64,000 nt of DNA from Setophaga petechia (GCA_024362935.1 JANCRA010000014.1:7271258-7335257), one strand, 5' to 3'; counted from the first letter of the stretch, positions 11,556 to 23,639 are shown. Program-made: numbers and translations. The notes: generated from the sequence alone by a model not told the origin.

Positions 11556-11740
11556 CTGCTCTCTGTCCCTGTGAGGGACTCCATGGTGCCACGGGACTTC
11601 CTGCTTGCACAGGTCCACCAGGGTGCTCAGCCCTCTGTGGTCTGCAAGGGACCTACCTGGGACTCCAGTGGGTGAGCAGGGTATGATTCCTGCCTTCAAC
11701 TTGCTGATTAATAAAGTCAGTTAGTACCTGTGCCTTCTCC
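11556..11740 (+). other. SDR gene 3'UTR with poly(A) signal
   Basis: A canonical AATAAA at 11710-11715 lies 155 nt after the stop codon, followed by T/GT-rich sequence (GTCAGTTAGTACCTGTGCC), so cleavage near 11735 is likely. A second AATAAA at 11779-11784 sits beside a CR1 tail and could act as a backup site. Confidence 0.7.
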
Positions 11741-11791
11741 TAGCTGCAGAGTCTCCACTCAGACTGTCTTGCCCTTGCAATAAATAGCCTG

Positions 11792-11855
11792 GCATTAATG
11801 GCTGAACTTGATGATCTTGAAGATGTTTTTCCAACCTGAATGATCCTGTGATCCA
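11792..11855 (+). mobile_element. CR1 LINE 3'-tail fragment
   Basis: Only the last 60 or so bases of a CR1 copy remain: 'AACTTGATGATCTTGAAGAT', 'TTTTTCCAACCTGAATGATC' and a degraded CTGTGATCC tail. It directly follows the SDR transcription unit. Confidence 0.65.
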
Positions 11856-14800
11856 AGCAGTCTGCCTGCCTTGTCTTCAGCTGCTCTGAGCAGAAGGGGA
11901 CATGTAACTCACCCAAAGCTCTGCTGTCCTGCCTGGCTGCAGGGTGTGCCTGGTTTCTGCCATGCTTCCACCAAAGCATGGTGTATTTGTCATAGATTTC
12001 TTGGGATGACTTTGTGCTGGACATGCTGTCTTTGGGAGCAGCCTCGTGGTTGGAATGGGAAGACTTGGCACTACAGTCCAGTTCTGCAGTCCCAGGCAGA
12101 CAGCTCTTGCCACAGTGGTGCCCCAGCTGGGCATGGTACCCCTGGGAGGGGGAAATCTGGTCCCATGGGGATCACTGCATGAGAACGGCACTTCTGTGGG
12201 ATGGAGAAGCTGAGAACCTTAATAAGGTGGGCTGGGCAGTCCTTGACTGCAGGAATTTGACCAGGAAGTGGTAACAGCCCCAGATAAATGGATTTTGGGG
12301 TGGTATTTGGGCTTTGCCCCTTCTGGAAAGAACTTCTCCAAAAGGAGCCAGGACTCCTGCAAAACCAAACCTGGTCTCTGGTGGGCAGAGCAACCTGGCC
12401 TGCAGGACAGGCACACCCCTGCTCCTTCCCTCACAGGCCACCACCTTTTCTTTCTCATCTGGAGGACCAGCTGAAGCATCCGGGTCCCTCTGGGTCTGGG
12501 CTTTGCTGGGGTTTTACCTCTTTCTGGAGTGGCAGCTTGCCTGCCACCAAGAGCTTTCCTGGGAATCTTGAGGCCATGCCCCACCTGGCTGTGCCAGAGG
12601 AGCTGTGTTCCCCATGCCCAGGCTGAAATGCTCTTTTCCAAGCCTGTGCTGTGCTTTCCAAGGCCCTCAGGAGCCAGCACTGCCAGCAGAGCACCCACAT
12701 GAGGCACCTGCTGCTGCACGGGTGCCCCCTACCAGGCTCAGGAGCCTCATCCTCAGGGGAGCTCTGAGCCATCTGGGCTCTTCCACATGATCCAGCCACC
12801 TGATTTCCCATGTCAATGCTTGCTCTTTTCTTTCCCAGCTCATATCTCTGGCACGAGTGGTCAGTGCCAACTTGGGCACCTCCCTATCAGCGCTGCAATG
12901 GCAGCAGGAGGAGGAGAATCCCTGGGAAGGAATGGCTGAGGGACAGGAGCGTGGGTGAGGGGCCTGATCCTGGCAGGGCATTGCTGTGCTCAGCCCAGTG
13001 CTGGCTCAGAGACACGGCCAAGCCTCCCCCGAGTGCCCTCCCTGCCCCTTGGCAGAGCTTCTCCTGCCCCAGTTACTCCACACAAGCCAGCTGGAGCCCA
13101 GCCAGTCACCGCAGGCTGGCTCCATGCCCATCTCTCTCCGTGTTCCTCCCTTCTGTCCCACGCCACGTGCTGGGTCCTGGGAGATGAGCAATGCCAGGGA
13201 TCCCACCAAGGATTGCTGACAGTTCACAGTCATCATCCCCCTTGTGGCCATGGCCAGCCCCATGAGATGTGTGTCACTGCTCCCTTGGGAACATACAGAA
13301 GACAGGACTGCTGACAGCTGGGACAGGCTCCATCACCTGGGGCATCACCTGGGATGTGGTCAGGTCACCAGGGCATGGGCAGCCCTGTGTTCTGAAGGTG
13401 GTAGGAGGAGGAGTGGGAAGCTCTGCAGGTGGAGTCCAGTCTGGCAGTACTGGACACAGCTCCTGGGGAGAAGAACTAACCCCAGGCACTGCTGGCAGTG
13501 GTCTCCCTCTGGGTGCTGGGATAGCAGGCCAATTCTGGGCAGAGTCAAGTGGAAACAGGTCAGTTGATCCCAGTTTTCAAGCCAACACGAGACTGGGGCA
13601 GGATAAACCAGCTGGGACCTCTCTGCAACTGGAATTCACCCCTTTGCACTTGTAGAGGCAAAGTGCTTTGCATTTACAAGTGCAGCCAGGTGCTCTCCAG
13701 GAGCCCATCCTTCCACCCTCTGAGACAAGGCTCATCCCAGAGAGCACATGCTGGAGCTAAGCCATCAGGGACTGTGCCACCCATGGTAACTTGGAGGCCA
13801 GGGACCCCTGAGACCCTTAAGGTGCTGCAGGGCACGTGTTCTTCAGGAAGCCTCAGTAAAAGGCCAGATGGGCAGGTCTCCCTGCTCAAATGCTTGCCAA
13901 GTGGTGTTGGCTTTTCCTTTGCACAAGTTCCGGGTGTTTGTGCTCATGGAGCTGATTATCTCCCCGTTTCCTCTCCTGCCTGATGTTTCCTGCCTCCCTC
14001 CCTCCCTTTTGCTGGTTTTGCCCTTTGTGTCAGGCTTATTTCCTGGCTCTGGGAAGTGTCAGACCTCAGTGTCCCCCCTGCCCCCTGGATTGGCAGCACA
14101 TAGCCCTGTGTCCTTTCACTGGGTGCACTACAGTGCCCCAGGAGACACTTGAGCTCCCAGCTCCCCCTGACCAGCTAGCTGCTCCCTGGGAGCACAGGCA
14201 GGTTTGAACAGAGCAAGTGTGATTTAGGATCCATCTGCTTTTACCAGCTGATCCAGCTCTATTCTGAAGCTGGGGCACTGGTGCCAGCATTGGTTCCAGC
14301 AGTGGAGAAAGCCAGACAACTCCTTGAGCACTCTACTCTTCCTGAGGCTGCACAGGGCCATGGAAACATGTCTGGGGACTTCCAGAGACCATGGGTGGGG
14401 AAGCTGTCACCCAGAGCCGCTCAGACAGCCTCCCCCGGCCTCTCTGGAGCCATGGTAACATCTGCGGGCAAACATCTCTCTGCTCCAGGGAGCCCAGCAG
14501 CTCTCCAGGCTCCAGGGACTGACCTCAGTGGTGGGAAAGGCCCACATTTCCCAGGCTCTTCCAGCAGCTGCCTTATTCCAGACCAATATCCACTGGCAAA
14601 GACTTGTTGCACCAGGAGCTGGAGTCAGGCAGGTCTGTTGGTTGGGGTAGGAGCACTGAGGACATCAGGAGTCCTGACCTGACTTGCCAGGATCAGGGCA
14701 AGACCCATTTTGAGAGACACCCTTGCACACCCGAGTGGGGCAAATGGCAGCAGGCAGAGCCTCTGTGAAAGGCAAAGGCTGCTACAGGAGGAGAGGGTCA

Positions 14801-17800
14801 AAAAACGGAAACGAAACGGAAAAGGGCTGCTCCTGTGAGAGCCGTGCAGCTGCGGAGGTGGAGCACAGGCAGGTCACAATCAGCCGCACACGAGGAAGTG
14901 CTGGGACAGCAGCCAGCGTGGCCAGGCTGCAGCAGCTCCAGGTGCTGCAGATCTTTGTTAAGAAGGACCAGGAGCAGAGGCAACCAGAACTGCAGGGACC
15001 TCAGCCAGGACCTGGAGATCCCCTTTGCAGGAGTCGTCTTCCAGCCAAAACTTCCTTCTGCCAAGGTGTGGGCACTGTCTGGGATGGGGGGAAATGGGGC
15101 AGCAGGATGGCTGCTGTGGGGACCATCTGCTGGATGGCACTGTGGTACTGGGGGGCTCTGAGGCCTGGGTGACCATTCCCAGAGCCCCCAGCGGTGGGAA
15201 ACACTGATGCTGGGAAGGCTGGACTGTCTGGGAGTGCAGGGTTTGGGGGGGTGCTGGGGTCTGGGGCTGCCATCAAAGCACAGGGACCCAACTTGTGTGC
15301 GTGAGAAATGAGGCTCTGGAGGGGGAATGACTCGGTCCCTGCAGCACCAGGGCTGCTGAGGAAGCCGAGTGGGACCAGCAGATAATGTGCTGAGGCTTCC
15401 TCCTGCACAGCTGCAGCTGCAGGGCTGGGGTTGCTCCATCGCTATCAACCCCTGCAGAGCCCAGTCCATCCCTTCTCCCTCCCTTATTATTGTTTGCCAG
15501 GAGGAAGCACCTCACCCAAGTCCCACCTCAAGCTTTTAACCCACTGGTGCCTGCCCTGATGCTCTCCACTCTCCTCAGCCAGAGCTGGGCAGGCTCCACA
15601 TCTGCCCAGGGAGGATGGTTTGTACTGGGAGCTTGCTCCAGGCTTTACCTCCCTGGCAACCAGAAGCACCCCTTGACTCATCTCCCCTAAACCACGTTGT
15701 CTCCCACAACCCCTTTTGCAGAGGGCAGACACTGGCATTGCCACCTCCAAGGCCCTGAAAGCTCTAGATGCCATAATTCCCTCCTTCCTCTCTCTTCCCC
15801 TTTTTAGCTGGTTGAATCCTGTCTTCTGCTTCCTCTGGAAGCCCCCTAGTCTGCTGGGGGGGCACCATGGAGACAGCAGCTTTACCAGCTTCACACAGAC
15901 TTAACCCAAACCCCTAATAAGGGGTTTGGAGGAAATCCATCTTGAGGAAGAAAAATGCAGCAGTTCTCCAGCTTCATTTGACAGGCTGGGATTTACTCAA
16001 ACCCTGGGATGTCCAGAAGTGCTCCTTGGGCAAGTGGAAATCAGACAGAATATCTCAGCAGCCTTCTCCAGATTGTCATCTTCTCACACAACTGAGCTCT
16101 GCCAAATTTTCCCCACTTCTCAACTGGCAAGGAGGGGACATCAGTGTCCCATCAGCATGGGCTGGGCTGTGCCCTCCCTGGTGATGACCACCGAGGGACA
16201 CCTTTCCTGAGCATCAGTGTCCCTTCAGGAGCAGAGGTAGGTCAGCCACTGCTGAGCCTGATGGGGTGAGCAGAGATCCTCCCTGTCCCCTGTGAATGCG
16301 CCACAGATGTTGATGAGCCCATCACACGCCCCCAGTGCCCCCTAAGAATAAACAATCCTGCTCTGTGCCCTGGGGCCCTGACACTGCCACACCCATGGAT
16401 CTTCAAAAAAACCCGTTTGGGAGCACGGGAGGGTGCACCCATGGGTCACAGAGAGGTGCTCACCCTTCCTCCCACAGCTGGGCTCTGCCCATGCTTGTGC
16501 CCCCAGGGATGCCCACAAAAGGGATGATCCCTTGGCCATAGCACCCAGTCCTGCTCTGCAGGGTCCTGCCAGGGGATTGGAGCAGGTCAGCCTCTCCCTG
16601 CCCATGCCAGGGCACCAGCTGGGCCTGAATTTCCAGCTTTTGCAGAACAAGTTCCCGGGTGGCTGCACTTGGAGCTGGCACAGAGCCGAGATGCCAGCAT
16701 GCCTGACCAGTGCTGTGAGTGTGTGGGGGACTGTGGGAATGGTGGTGGGGTTCAGCCAGGCATGCCATGGGCTGGGGCAGGCTTCCTGCTGCTGTCTGCA
16801 GGACGGGAGTTGCTAGAGGGGTCATGTCCTCAGGCCCCAGAATGTCAGCACACAAATGTATCTGTTCCAACTCTCCACGCAGACCTGCTGCCCTGGAGCA
16901 TCTTCCCCCTTTGTTCTCTCAGGGAAGTGGAGTTAAGACCCTGCGATGGCAAGAGCAAGGATCCAAGCTCATTCTAATGAGTTCTCTCCCCCATGTCCCT
17001 CTCCTTGGAGCCAGGGAAGTGACGCTGGGGAGGAACTTGGCTCCTCTTGTTTGTTATTACAGGATAAAATTACCCTTTAAAGCAGAGCCAGTGCTGTCAG
17101 GGCTGCATACCATCCGGGAACATCGCTCCTTCCAGCAGCTCCACACACTTCTGGCTATTGTGCTTGCACAGAGCCAGCCCAGCCCCGGTCACAGCAAGGG
17201 GGATGCAGGTGGGGGGATCCAAAAAGAAGTTTCCAGGCTCTTTTCCTATCCTGGGAAGTTTGGGAGCGTAGGGAAAAGGCCTCTATGTGAAGAGGAGAGC
17301 TTTTGTGACTCTGGGATGTGTAGAAAAGAGGAGCAGAAAGCAAGGGCTGGGAGCAATGAAAGGGAAGGGGAAGCTGGATGTTGTTGTGGTGTTTTGGGGT
17401 TTCTCTTATCTCCTGGGATGCTCACTCTGGCTCCGCTGGGGACCCTGTGGATAGAGCAGCCTGCTGGTTGCCACTGTGTGCAGGTTGGGCAGTGGTGTGC
17501 AGCTGGCACCCTCCTCACCACCCATCTCACCACCCCACAAGTCCAGTGGCAGCTTGGCATCTCCAGGCAATGTGAGATGGTAAGAGGGCTGGCTTCTCCT
17601 TCGAGCTCCAGCCTCTGGCCCTGGGGGTCCCAAATCCAGAGGACCCTTCTCTCCTGTGAGCTGGATCCCCAGGAGACACCCCAGCACCCCAAGGCTTTGG
17701 AGGACATGGGGTTTCCTTAGCAGCAGCCTGGTTATCCCACCCACACCTCTGGAGGTGTCGGGGGGCTCGCTCAGGGTTTGACTGCCCCATGCTGAGCCAT

Positions 17801-17915
17801 GACGTGCCTGTGGGGTGGAGGGGAAGGAAGCTGACCCGGTGGAGCCGAGCCAGGGAGAGCTTCCTGGCAGGGAGCTGCAGCCTCCAGTGCCTCCCGTGCT
17901 GCTGCAGATGGCTCC
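11856..17915. other. Intergenic, GC-rich sequence without recognised gene
   Basis: The text is GC-rich and stop-poor, so it yields many open frames on both strands. None shows a domain, a splice-consistent continuation or biased third-position use. No CR1 copy is evident. A GAAAC-repeat element at about 14800-14823 is noted separately. An unannotated non-coding RNA cannot be excluded. Confidence 0.45.
14800..14824 (+). promoter_or_regulatory. IRF/ISRE-like GAAAC repeat
   Basis: The sequence CAAAAAACGGAAACGAAACG followed by GAAAAGG has four A-rich triplets with G/C spacers. It resembles an interferon-stimulated response or IRF half-site array, but the spacing (GAAAC-GAAAC, one base between GAAA cores) departs from the GAAANNGAAA consensus. 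This is weak, sequence-only evidence. Confidence 0.2.
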
Positions 17916-18072
17916 GAGCGGGATGGAAAGCAGGAGGAAAGAGGCTGTGCGAGCCCAGCGCGATGGAAGGCAGGCAGAGAGGGCTGTGCGAGCCCAGCGC
18001 GATGGAAGGCAGGCAGAGAGGGCTGTGAGAGCCCAGCGCGATGGAAGGCAGGCAGAGAGGGCTGTGAGAGCC
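17916..18072. repeat. 39-bp minisatellite, three full copies plus partials
   Basis: The unit starting GCTGTGCGAGCCCAGCGCGA is 39 bp long and occurs at 17944-17982, 17983-18021 and 18022-18060. Degenerate partial copies lie on the left (from 17916) and right (to about 18072). The copies differ at single sites (GTGCGAG versus GTGAGAG), which implies recent expansion. The unit length is a multiple of three and keeps all frames open, so the resulting 13-residue peptide repeats are not evidence of a protein. Confidence 0.93.
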
Positions 18073-18569
18073 CTTTGCAGCCGCTCCCCAGCCTGGCATC
18101 CGCCGGCTCGGAGCCGTTCAGGAGGCGAACGCCAGCTGGGGCCCTGACACCGCCACCTCAGCGGGGTGTCGAGGGAAGCCTGACTCATCCCCAGCAGGAG
18201 AATCTGAGACTTGCAGATGTAAACAGAGCTGGCCCTCGCATGCCAGGACATGTGACAGATACAGGAGAGACCTGCTGGAGCCACAGCCTGGGGCTGGTGG
18301 CATTCACACATGTGCTAGAGGCATGAACAAGAGCTGGGACGGGCCCTGCTCAGGAGCATCACTTGGGTGGGGAGGATGTGGCAGGATCCCTGCTATCAGC
18401 CTGTCCCCTCTCTGCCGCCCCTACCCCACTGGCAGCTTTTAGCAGCTCGTTTTAGTCCTGGTCTTTCTGTTTGACTGCCGCTGCTTTCTTCCAGGGACAC
18501 CTCTCCCAGTACAAATCCATTTGGGCCAGCAGCTCAGGAGAGGTGGAATAACTGCTGGATGACCAGGGC
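18073..18569. other. Intergenic sequence, nothing recognised
   Basis: No gene or repeat family recognised. It includes one TGACTCA (AP-1-type) word at 18181-18187. Confidence 0.4.
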
Positions 18570-18717
18570 AATGGTGGCCTCACCACCTCTGGAAGTATTA
18601 AAAAAAAACATATGTATGGGACATCTGGGGGATGTGGTATAATGGTGGGCTTGACAGTGTGGGGTTAATGGACTTGATAATCTTAAAGTTTTTTTCCAAC
18701 CTTAATTTTTCTATGAG
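18570..18717 (+). mobile_element. CR1 LINE 3'-end fragment
   Basis: Diverged CR1 3' end in sense orientation: 'CTGGAAGTATTAAAAAA', then 'GGTGGGCTTGACAGTGTGGG', then 'GACTTGATAATCTTAAAG', then TTTTTCCAACCTTAATTTTTCTATGA. The internal A-run is expanded relative to the usual copy. Confidence 0.75.
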
Positions 18718-21001
18718 AGCAAAACTCCTGAGATGCCACCCCACAGTACCAGCTTCAGAAGCAGAGTGCAGCCTGTGGTGTCAGGAGGTCTCCCTGCATG
18801 TTATGCTGGGATGGAGAGAGCATGGAAATGCCAGTCTGGGAGCATGGAGGGTCCCCAAGTGCCGTTCCATCTCAGGAGCAGGGATCACTGAGAAACCTCC
18901 CAGTTATTCAACACACTCTCCAGCACGTGATTTCCCTTGGGTTTAGATGTGCCATGCTGTGGGCTCCAGGCTGGGAGAGCTGCAGGCCAGTGGGGAGAGG
19001 AGATATCACAGCCACTTCCTATCCTTGCTTGCCCTGCACAGCCGGTTTCATTTCCTTAATCCCCGTCCCAGCATTTTCTTTGTTGTTTTCTTTGGAGAGG
19101 AGCGAGCTTTGCTGGAGGCTGCAGCTCACTGCAGTGCAGGAAGCACTTTCACACTCTGGGGGAACAGCGTGGACCGGTCTGTTCCCAGGTGGGCTCACTC
19201 TGCTCTTGGGGGCAGCAGGTGCTGCTCACAGGGGGACAGGGACCCCGCCTCAGCAGTGGAGCAGATCAGGGTGTGTGTGGCATCCCCTGCCCTGCTTGGG
19301 AGGACTATATTTACATACATTTGCATACAGCTCTGCCAGATTTGCAGACTCAGCCCTGCTAAAACACCTCGTGTTCCGAATGGCCTTTTGCTCTCACATC
19401 CTTACAGCACCAGCTTCGGGGCAATGTGTTCCTACCTCAGCCAACTGGATTGGCCAAGCTTTGCTTCACCTAGTGCAATGTTGAGTCCTCAAGGCTGCAG
19501 ACACCTCAGCTGTGCCATCGTCCAGCTGTGCCAGTTGCCCTGCCACTGGCTACGTCTGCTGGGCTGGGCTGGTTTTGGGCTTGCCCACAACCTCAGCCTT
19601 CCTGCTCAGTGTTGGACAACAGCAGGGGACTGTAGGAATCTTGTGAATCATGGATACTTTTGGAGCGATCCTGTGGGTGTGTGTGTGAGCTGGCTCCTGC
19701 TGTGCTGAGATGGGCATGGCTGCCTGCTTGCAGGAGGTGGAGTGGTCCCAGGGGATGTTCAGCACCCCAGGCTGAGCTGGGACAGCAGTTGGAGATGCTG
19801 CCAGCAACTTTCCAGGGGTGCAGAAGGGACAGGGGAGAGCTGGTTGGTGGCCAGAGAGTCTGGACCAGTGCTGTTCTGCAGCTCCTTACCCTCCTGGCCC
19901 ATGCTGGGGCTGAACCTGATGAAGTCACAGTCTGGCTGTCCTGGCTTTGCTGCAAAGCCCTGACCTGGATTCCAGATTGCTGGCCAGAATCTGGGAGAGC
20001 TGACCAGTACCCAATGCTGGCCAACACCGAGTGGGTTTGTGGCCACTCTGGGGGTATCCTATCTTTCCTTTTCCTGGCCCTATGATCAGGCAAAGTGCTT
20101 GGACACACAATTCTGCCCCATGGAAAGGGACAGGCTGGGTCAGGGCCATGCCCCAGCCTGCTGCTGCTGTGAGCTGGCCCCGAGTGTGTCGGAGGAGGTT
20201 TTCCAGCAGAGCTCAGAGGACCTGCTGGCACAGCCTTCCTGTGCTGCTGGCCAGTTCCCGAGCACGGCCAGGGCTCTGGTGAGTCAGCTGGAGCAGCAGC
20301 TCACATTGCTCATGCTGCATCAGCGCCGCCCTGGCTCCCTTAGCTTTTACCAGGTTGTGTTTTCCAAAAATGCGCAGCTGGAGGGATGGGGAGCTCGGTG
20401 CTGGGATGCTGGATGCTCATCTCCAAGGTGGCGGCAGGGATGGTGGCAGGGTTGGTGGCAGGGTTGGTGGCAGGCTCTGTGGAGGCACCTCAGCTGCTCA
20501 CAGGGGCGGTGGCTGGGCTCTGAGTGTGCTCAGCATTCGTGGCTGTCCCGGTGCAAGGCTTGGAGCCCCGGCCTGTGTGTGCCTTGCTCCAGCAGGAATG
20601 CTGAGCACGCAGCAGCTCCAGCCTGGAGCCAAGGGCTGGCCTCCAGCCCTCCGGAGAGAGGCGAGAGGAAGACGTGGCTCCAGGCCCAGCCTGCAGTGAG
20701 AAGAGCAATTTGGGCAGAGACCCGCGGTGCGGGGCTCCACTGACAGCTCAGGCCCTTCTCTGCACCACAGGGCGGCTGCAGGCAGCTGGCACGGCTGCTG
20801 CTGAAGCTGCCAGGAGCAGGGGAATGTGCTTGGAGTGGTCTCGGGTCACCAGGCACTGGAAAGGTTGGATGCTGTGCTGGGAGGAGCTCATTAATGCCAG
20901 CAGGTTCTCAGACAAAGTGCCCTTGGGCTCAGGGACTCTGTCCTGCTCCAATGCCCAGCTTCCCAAATGGACTGCTGGGAAGGCTCCTTCAGTGACAGGA
21001 G
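18718..21001. other. Intergenic sequence without recognised gene
   Basis: GC-rich and stop-poor, with no recognisable domain. A frame at about 20160-20380 reads protein-like text ending at a good donor (CTCTG|GTGAGTC at 20279). I find no matching family or partner exon, so I do not call it. A short GGTTGGTGGCAGG-type triplication lies at about 20437-20475. Confidence 0.4.
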
Positions 21002-21215
21002 CCCAGGAGTATCCATGTCCATGCTGGGAGGGTTAGCCCAGGAGTATCTGTATCCATAATGAAAGGATTAAACCAGGAGTACTCATGCATAGCCATGCTG
21101 GCAAGATTAGCCCAGGAGTATCCATATCCATAAAGAAAGGGTTAAACCAAGATTATCTGCATCCATGCTGGGAAGGTTAACCCAGGAGTATCCAAATCCA
21201 TGCTGGGAGGTTTAA
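21002..21215. repeat. 35-bp minisatellite, about six copies
   Basis: Repeat starts at 21002, 21037, 21072, 21111, 21146 and 21181 (spacings 35, 35, 39, 35, 35). The unit reads roughly CCCAGGAGTATCCATATCCA followed by TGCTGGGAAGGTTAG. Copies alternate between 'CATGCTGGGA' and 'CATAATGAAA'/'CATAAAGAAA' versions, which suggests a higher-order doubling of two adjacent units before further divergence. Confidence 0.93.
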
Positions 21216-21594
21216 CTCCTTCCTGCCAGCAGGCACCATACCTCCATAAATCCAGGAGGGAGTTTTGGAGGGCAGGCAGGCCAGGGGTGCTGCCAGAACT
21301 CGGGCAGGAGCCTGTCCTTGTTTTTGTTTGCCAAGCTGGTCCGTGCTGAGCAAGCTCCCAGAGCAGCCAGTGCAGTGTGCCAGCTCTGACCTTGGCACAG
21401 GGAGTGCTTGGCTCCCCAGCCCAGCCTGGCAGGGCAGGCAGGCGTGTGGCTGAGGGGAGGGTGCAGTCCCCTCTCCTGCTGTCTGCAGGGATACAGCTGC
21501 TCTCCGCAGCAACCAGGAATGGGGCTTAACTTGGCATGGTGGTGCATAGGTAAGTGGAATGTGGTGGTGTGGGTCAGTCTACCTCCAGGCACCC
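21216..21594. other. Intergenic sequence, nothing recognised
   Basis: Between the 35-bp minisatellite and a CR1 fragment I see no gene, RNA or repeat. Confidence 0.4.
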
Positions 21595-21785
21595 CACGTT
21601 TTTACTGAGAAGGTGGTCAAACCCTGGAACAGACCTCCTGGAGAGGTGGTCAATGTCCCAAGCATGTCAGTGCCTCAGAGGCATTTGGACAATGCCCTTA
21701 ACAACATGCTGTAACGTTGTGTCAGACCTAAACTGCTCAGGCACTTGGCCCCAATAATCCTTGGATGTCACTTTCAACTTAAAAT
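21595..21785 (+). mobile_element. CR1-like repeat 3' end (divergent family)
   Basis: The landmarks 'TGAGAAGGTGGTCAAACCCTGG', 'GAGAGGTGGTCAATG', 'GGCATTTGGACAATGCCCTTAA' and 'CTCAGGCACTTGG' follow the order of an avian CR1-related family whose tail differs from the common CR1 type. It stands immediately before a second, standard CR1 copy. The family assignment is from memory and unresolved. Confidence 0.6.
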
Positions 21786-21949
21786 TTTCAGTGGTGACAC
21801 CATGTACAGGATGTGGATGGGACCCAGCCCCACACTTGATCCAGGTGGGATGCTGGATCAGGTGATGACAGAGTGGCACAGTGGTGCTGACCATGCCAAG
21901 CACAAGGTGGGTCACCCTGGTGGTACAGGGACGGTGTGGCACTGGGACC

Positions 21950-22655
21950 TGGGTGTAGAATGGATTGAGAGCAGCCCTGAGGAGAAGGGCTTGGGGGTGT
22001 TCGTTGTGCAAGAAGCTCAACATGACCTGGCCATGTGTGCTGGCAGCCCAGAAAGCCAAACATACTCTGAGGTCCATCCTCAGCAGAGTGGGCTGAGAGA
22101 GGAGATTCTGCCCTTCTCCTCCACTCTGCTGAGATCCTATCTGCAAGACTGCATCCAGTCTGGGCCCCCAAAATAAAAAGGATGTGAATCTATTTGAGCA
22201 AGTCCAGAGGAGGCCACAAAGATGCTCAAAGGTCTGGGGCATCTCTGCTGTGGAGACAGGCTCAGGGAGTAGGGGCTGTTCAGCCTGGAGATGAGAAGGC
22301 TCCAGGGAGACCTTGGAGTCCCTTCTAGTACCTAAAAGGACAGCAAAGTCTTGAAGAGGGACTGTAGACAAGAACACAGAGTGCCAGAACAAGAGGGGGA
22401 TGGTTTTGAAGTAACAGAGGGCAGGATTAGATTGGATATTAGAAAGAAATTCTTCCTTGTGAAGGTGGGGAGGCCCTGGCACGGGTTGTGCAGAGAAGCT
22501 GTGGCTGTCCTGTTCCTGGAAGTGTTCAAGGCCAGGTTACATGAGGCTTAGAGTAACTTGATCTAGTGGAAGGAGTCCCTGCTCATGGCAGGGGGTTGGA
22601 ACCAGGTGGTCTTTAAGGTCCCTTCCAACCCAAACCATTCTGGGATTCATCAACC
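21950..22655 (+). mobile_element. CR1 LINE fragment, about 0.7 kb
   Basis: A longer sense-strand CR1 3' portion. It begins in the reverse-transcriptase C-terminal region ('GATTGAGAGCAGCCCTGAGG', 'TTGGGGGTGTTCGTTG'), passes through 'GTTCAGCCTGGAGATGAGAA' and 'TTAGATTGGATATTAGAAAG', and finishes at 'AAGGTCCCTTCCAACCC' plus a single tail unit. Frames are interrupted, so it is inactive. It is the largest CR1 remnant between the SDR gene and RIPOR1. Confidence 0.9.
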
Positions 22656-23639
22656 ATGTGGCCTGTTGGATCCACCCTGGCAGCCTCTCCCTGTTGACCT
22701 TTTGGCTTGGCTTTTCCCTGGTGGCCTCAGGACCTGCTGCCCCTTCTCCCATCTTTGCATCACTTCTCCTTCAGCGTAACCAGGCCAGCCTGGAGAACTG
22801 GGCTGGGAGCTGGGACGCCCTGGTTCTCACCGAGCAACCTTGGCAGCAAATGCTCTGCTCCTTGGTGTGGCCCCAGGAGAGTGAGACTGGTGCAATTCCT
22901 TGTCACTGATATTGCCCTGCTCCACTGGGCTCCAAGACCTGACGATGGTCTAATTAGTGTTTCTGCCTCACAGGGCTGGTGGGAGCACTGCTCAGCCTTG
23001 TCCTTGCATGGAGGGTGTCTCACCAGGGCTGCAAAGGCTTCAGTTCCACTTAAAACTGGGTCGACTCAGTAGGATCTAGGACAGGTAGGAAAAAGATGGT
23101 CTTGGGAGAAAGGAGAGGAGCAGGGTGCAGCCCCCCAACAGGCCTGTGGCTTCCTCACCCCTCCACCCTCAGGGATGCTCAGAGGTGCCAGGGTTTAGGA
23201 AGAGGACTGGCAGTTGTGGAAGCAGCTTGGTGTGACTATGGCATCCCTAGGGTGACAGCCTGCATTGAGACTGCTGCTGCCTGTCCCTTAGCTTGGGAAG
23301 CTGGGAGTGCTCTTCTGCTGCTTCCCTAGGATGCTAGAAGCTGGTGGGATGGGGAATGTGGATCAGTGCCAATGCTCTGCTCCCCCAGAGTGCACTTTCT
23401 GATTGGCAGAGGTCTGAGCATGGCTCAGTTGGATGCAGGAGCTGAGGGGGAAGGCAGGGTGGGATGCTGGGTGTCACAGAGCTGGGAGCCAGGATGTTTG
23501 GGTGTTCCCTCTGCCACCGACTGAGTGACTGCACAGCCTTGGTCATGTCACTTCACTGTTGGAATGTGAAACATGCCCGGGGTCCCTCAGAGAGCACTGA
23601 AGCCTGGGAGACTGTGCTGGCCCTTGTGGGGGGACACGG
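22656..23639. other. Intergenic sequence, nothing recognised
   Basis: No gene or repeat identified. It leads into a CpG island. Confidence 0.4.

Noticed and set aside
16719..18311. 333-residue plus and 301-residue minus open frames
   Set aside because: Low-complexity GC-rich text, partly made by the 39-bp minisatellite; no splice or domain support.
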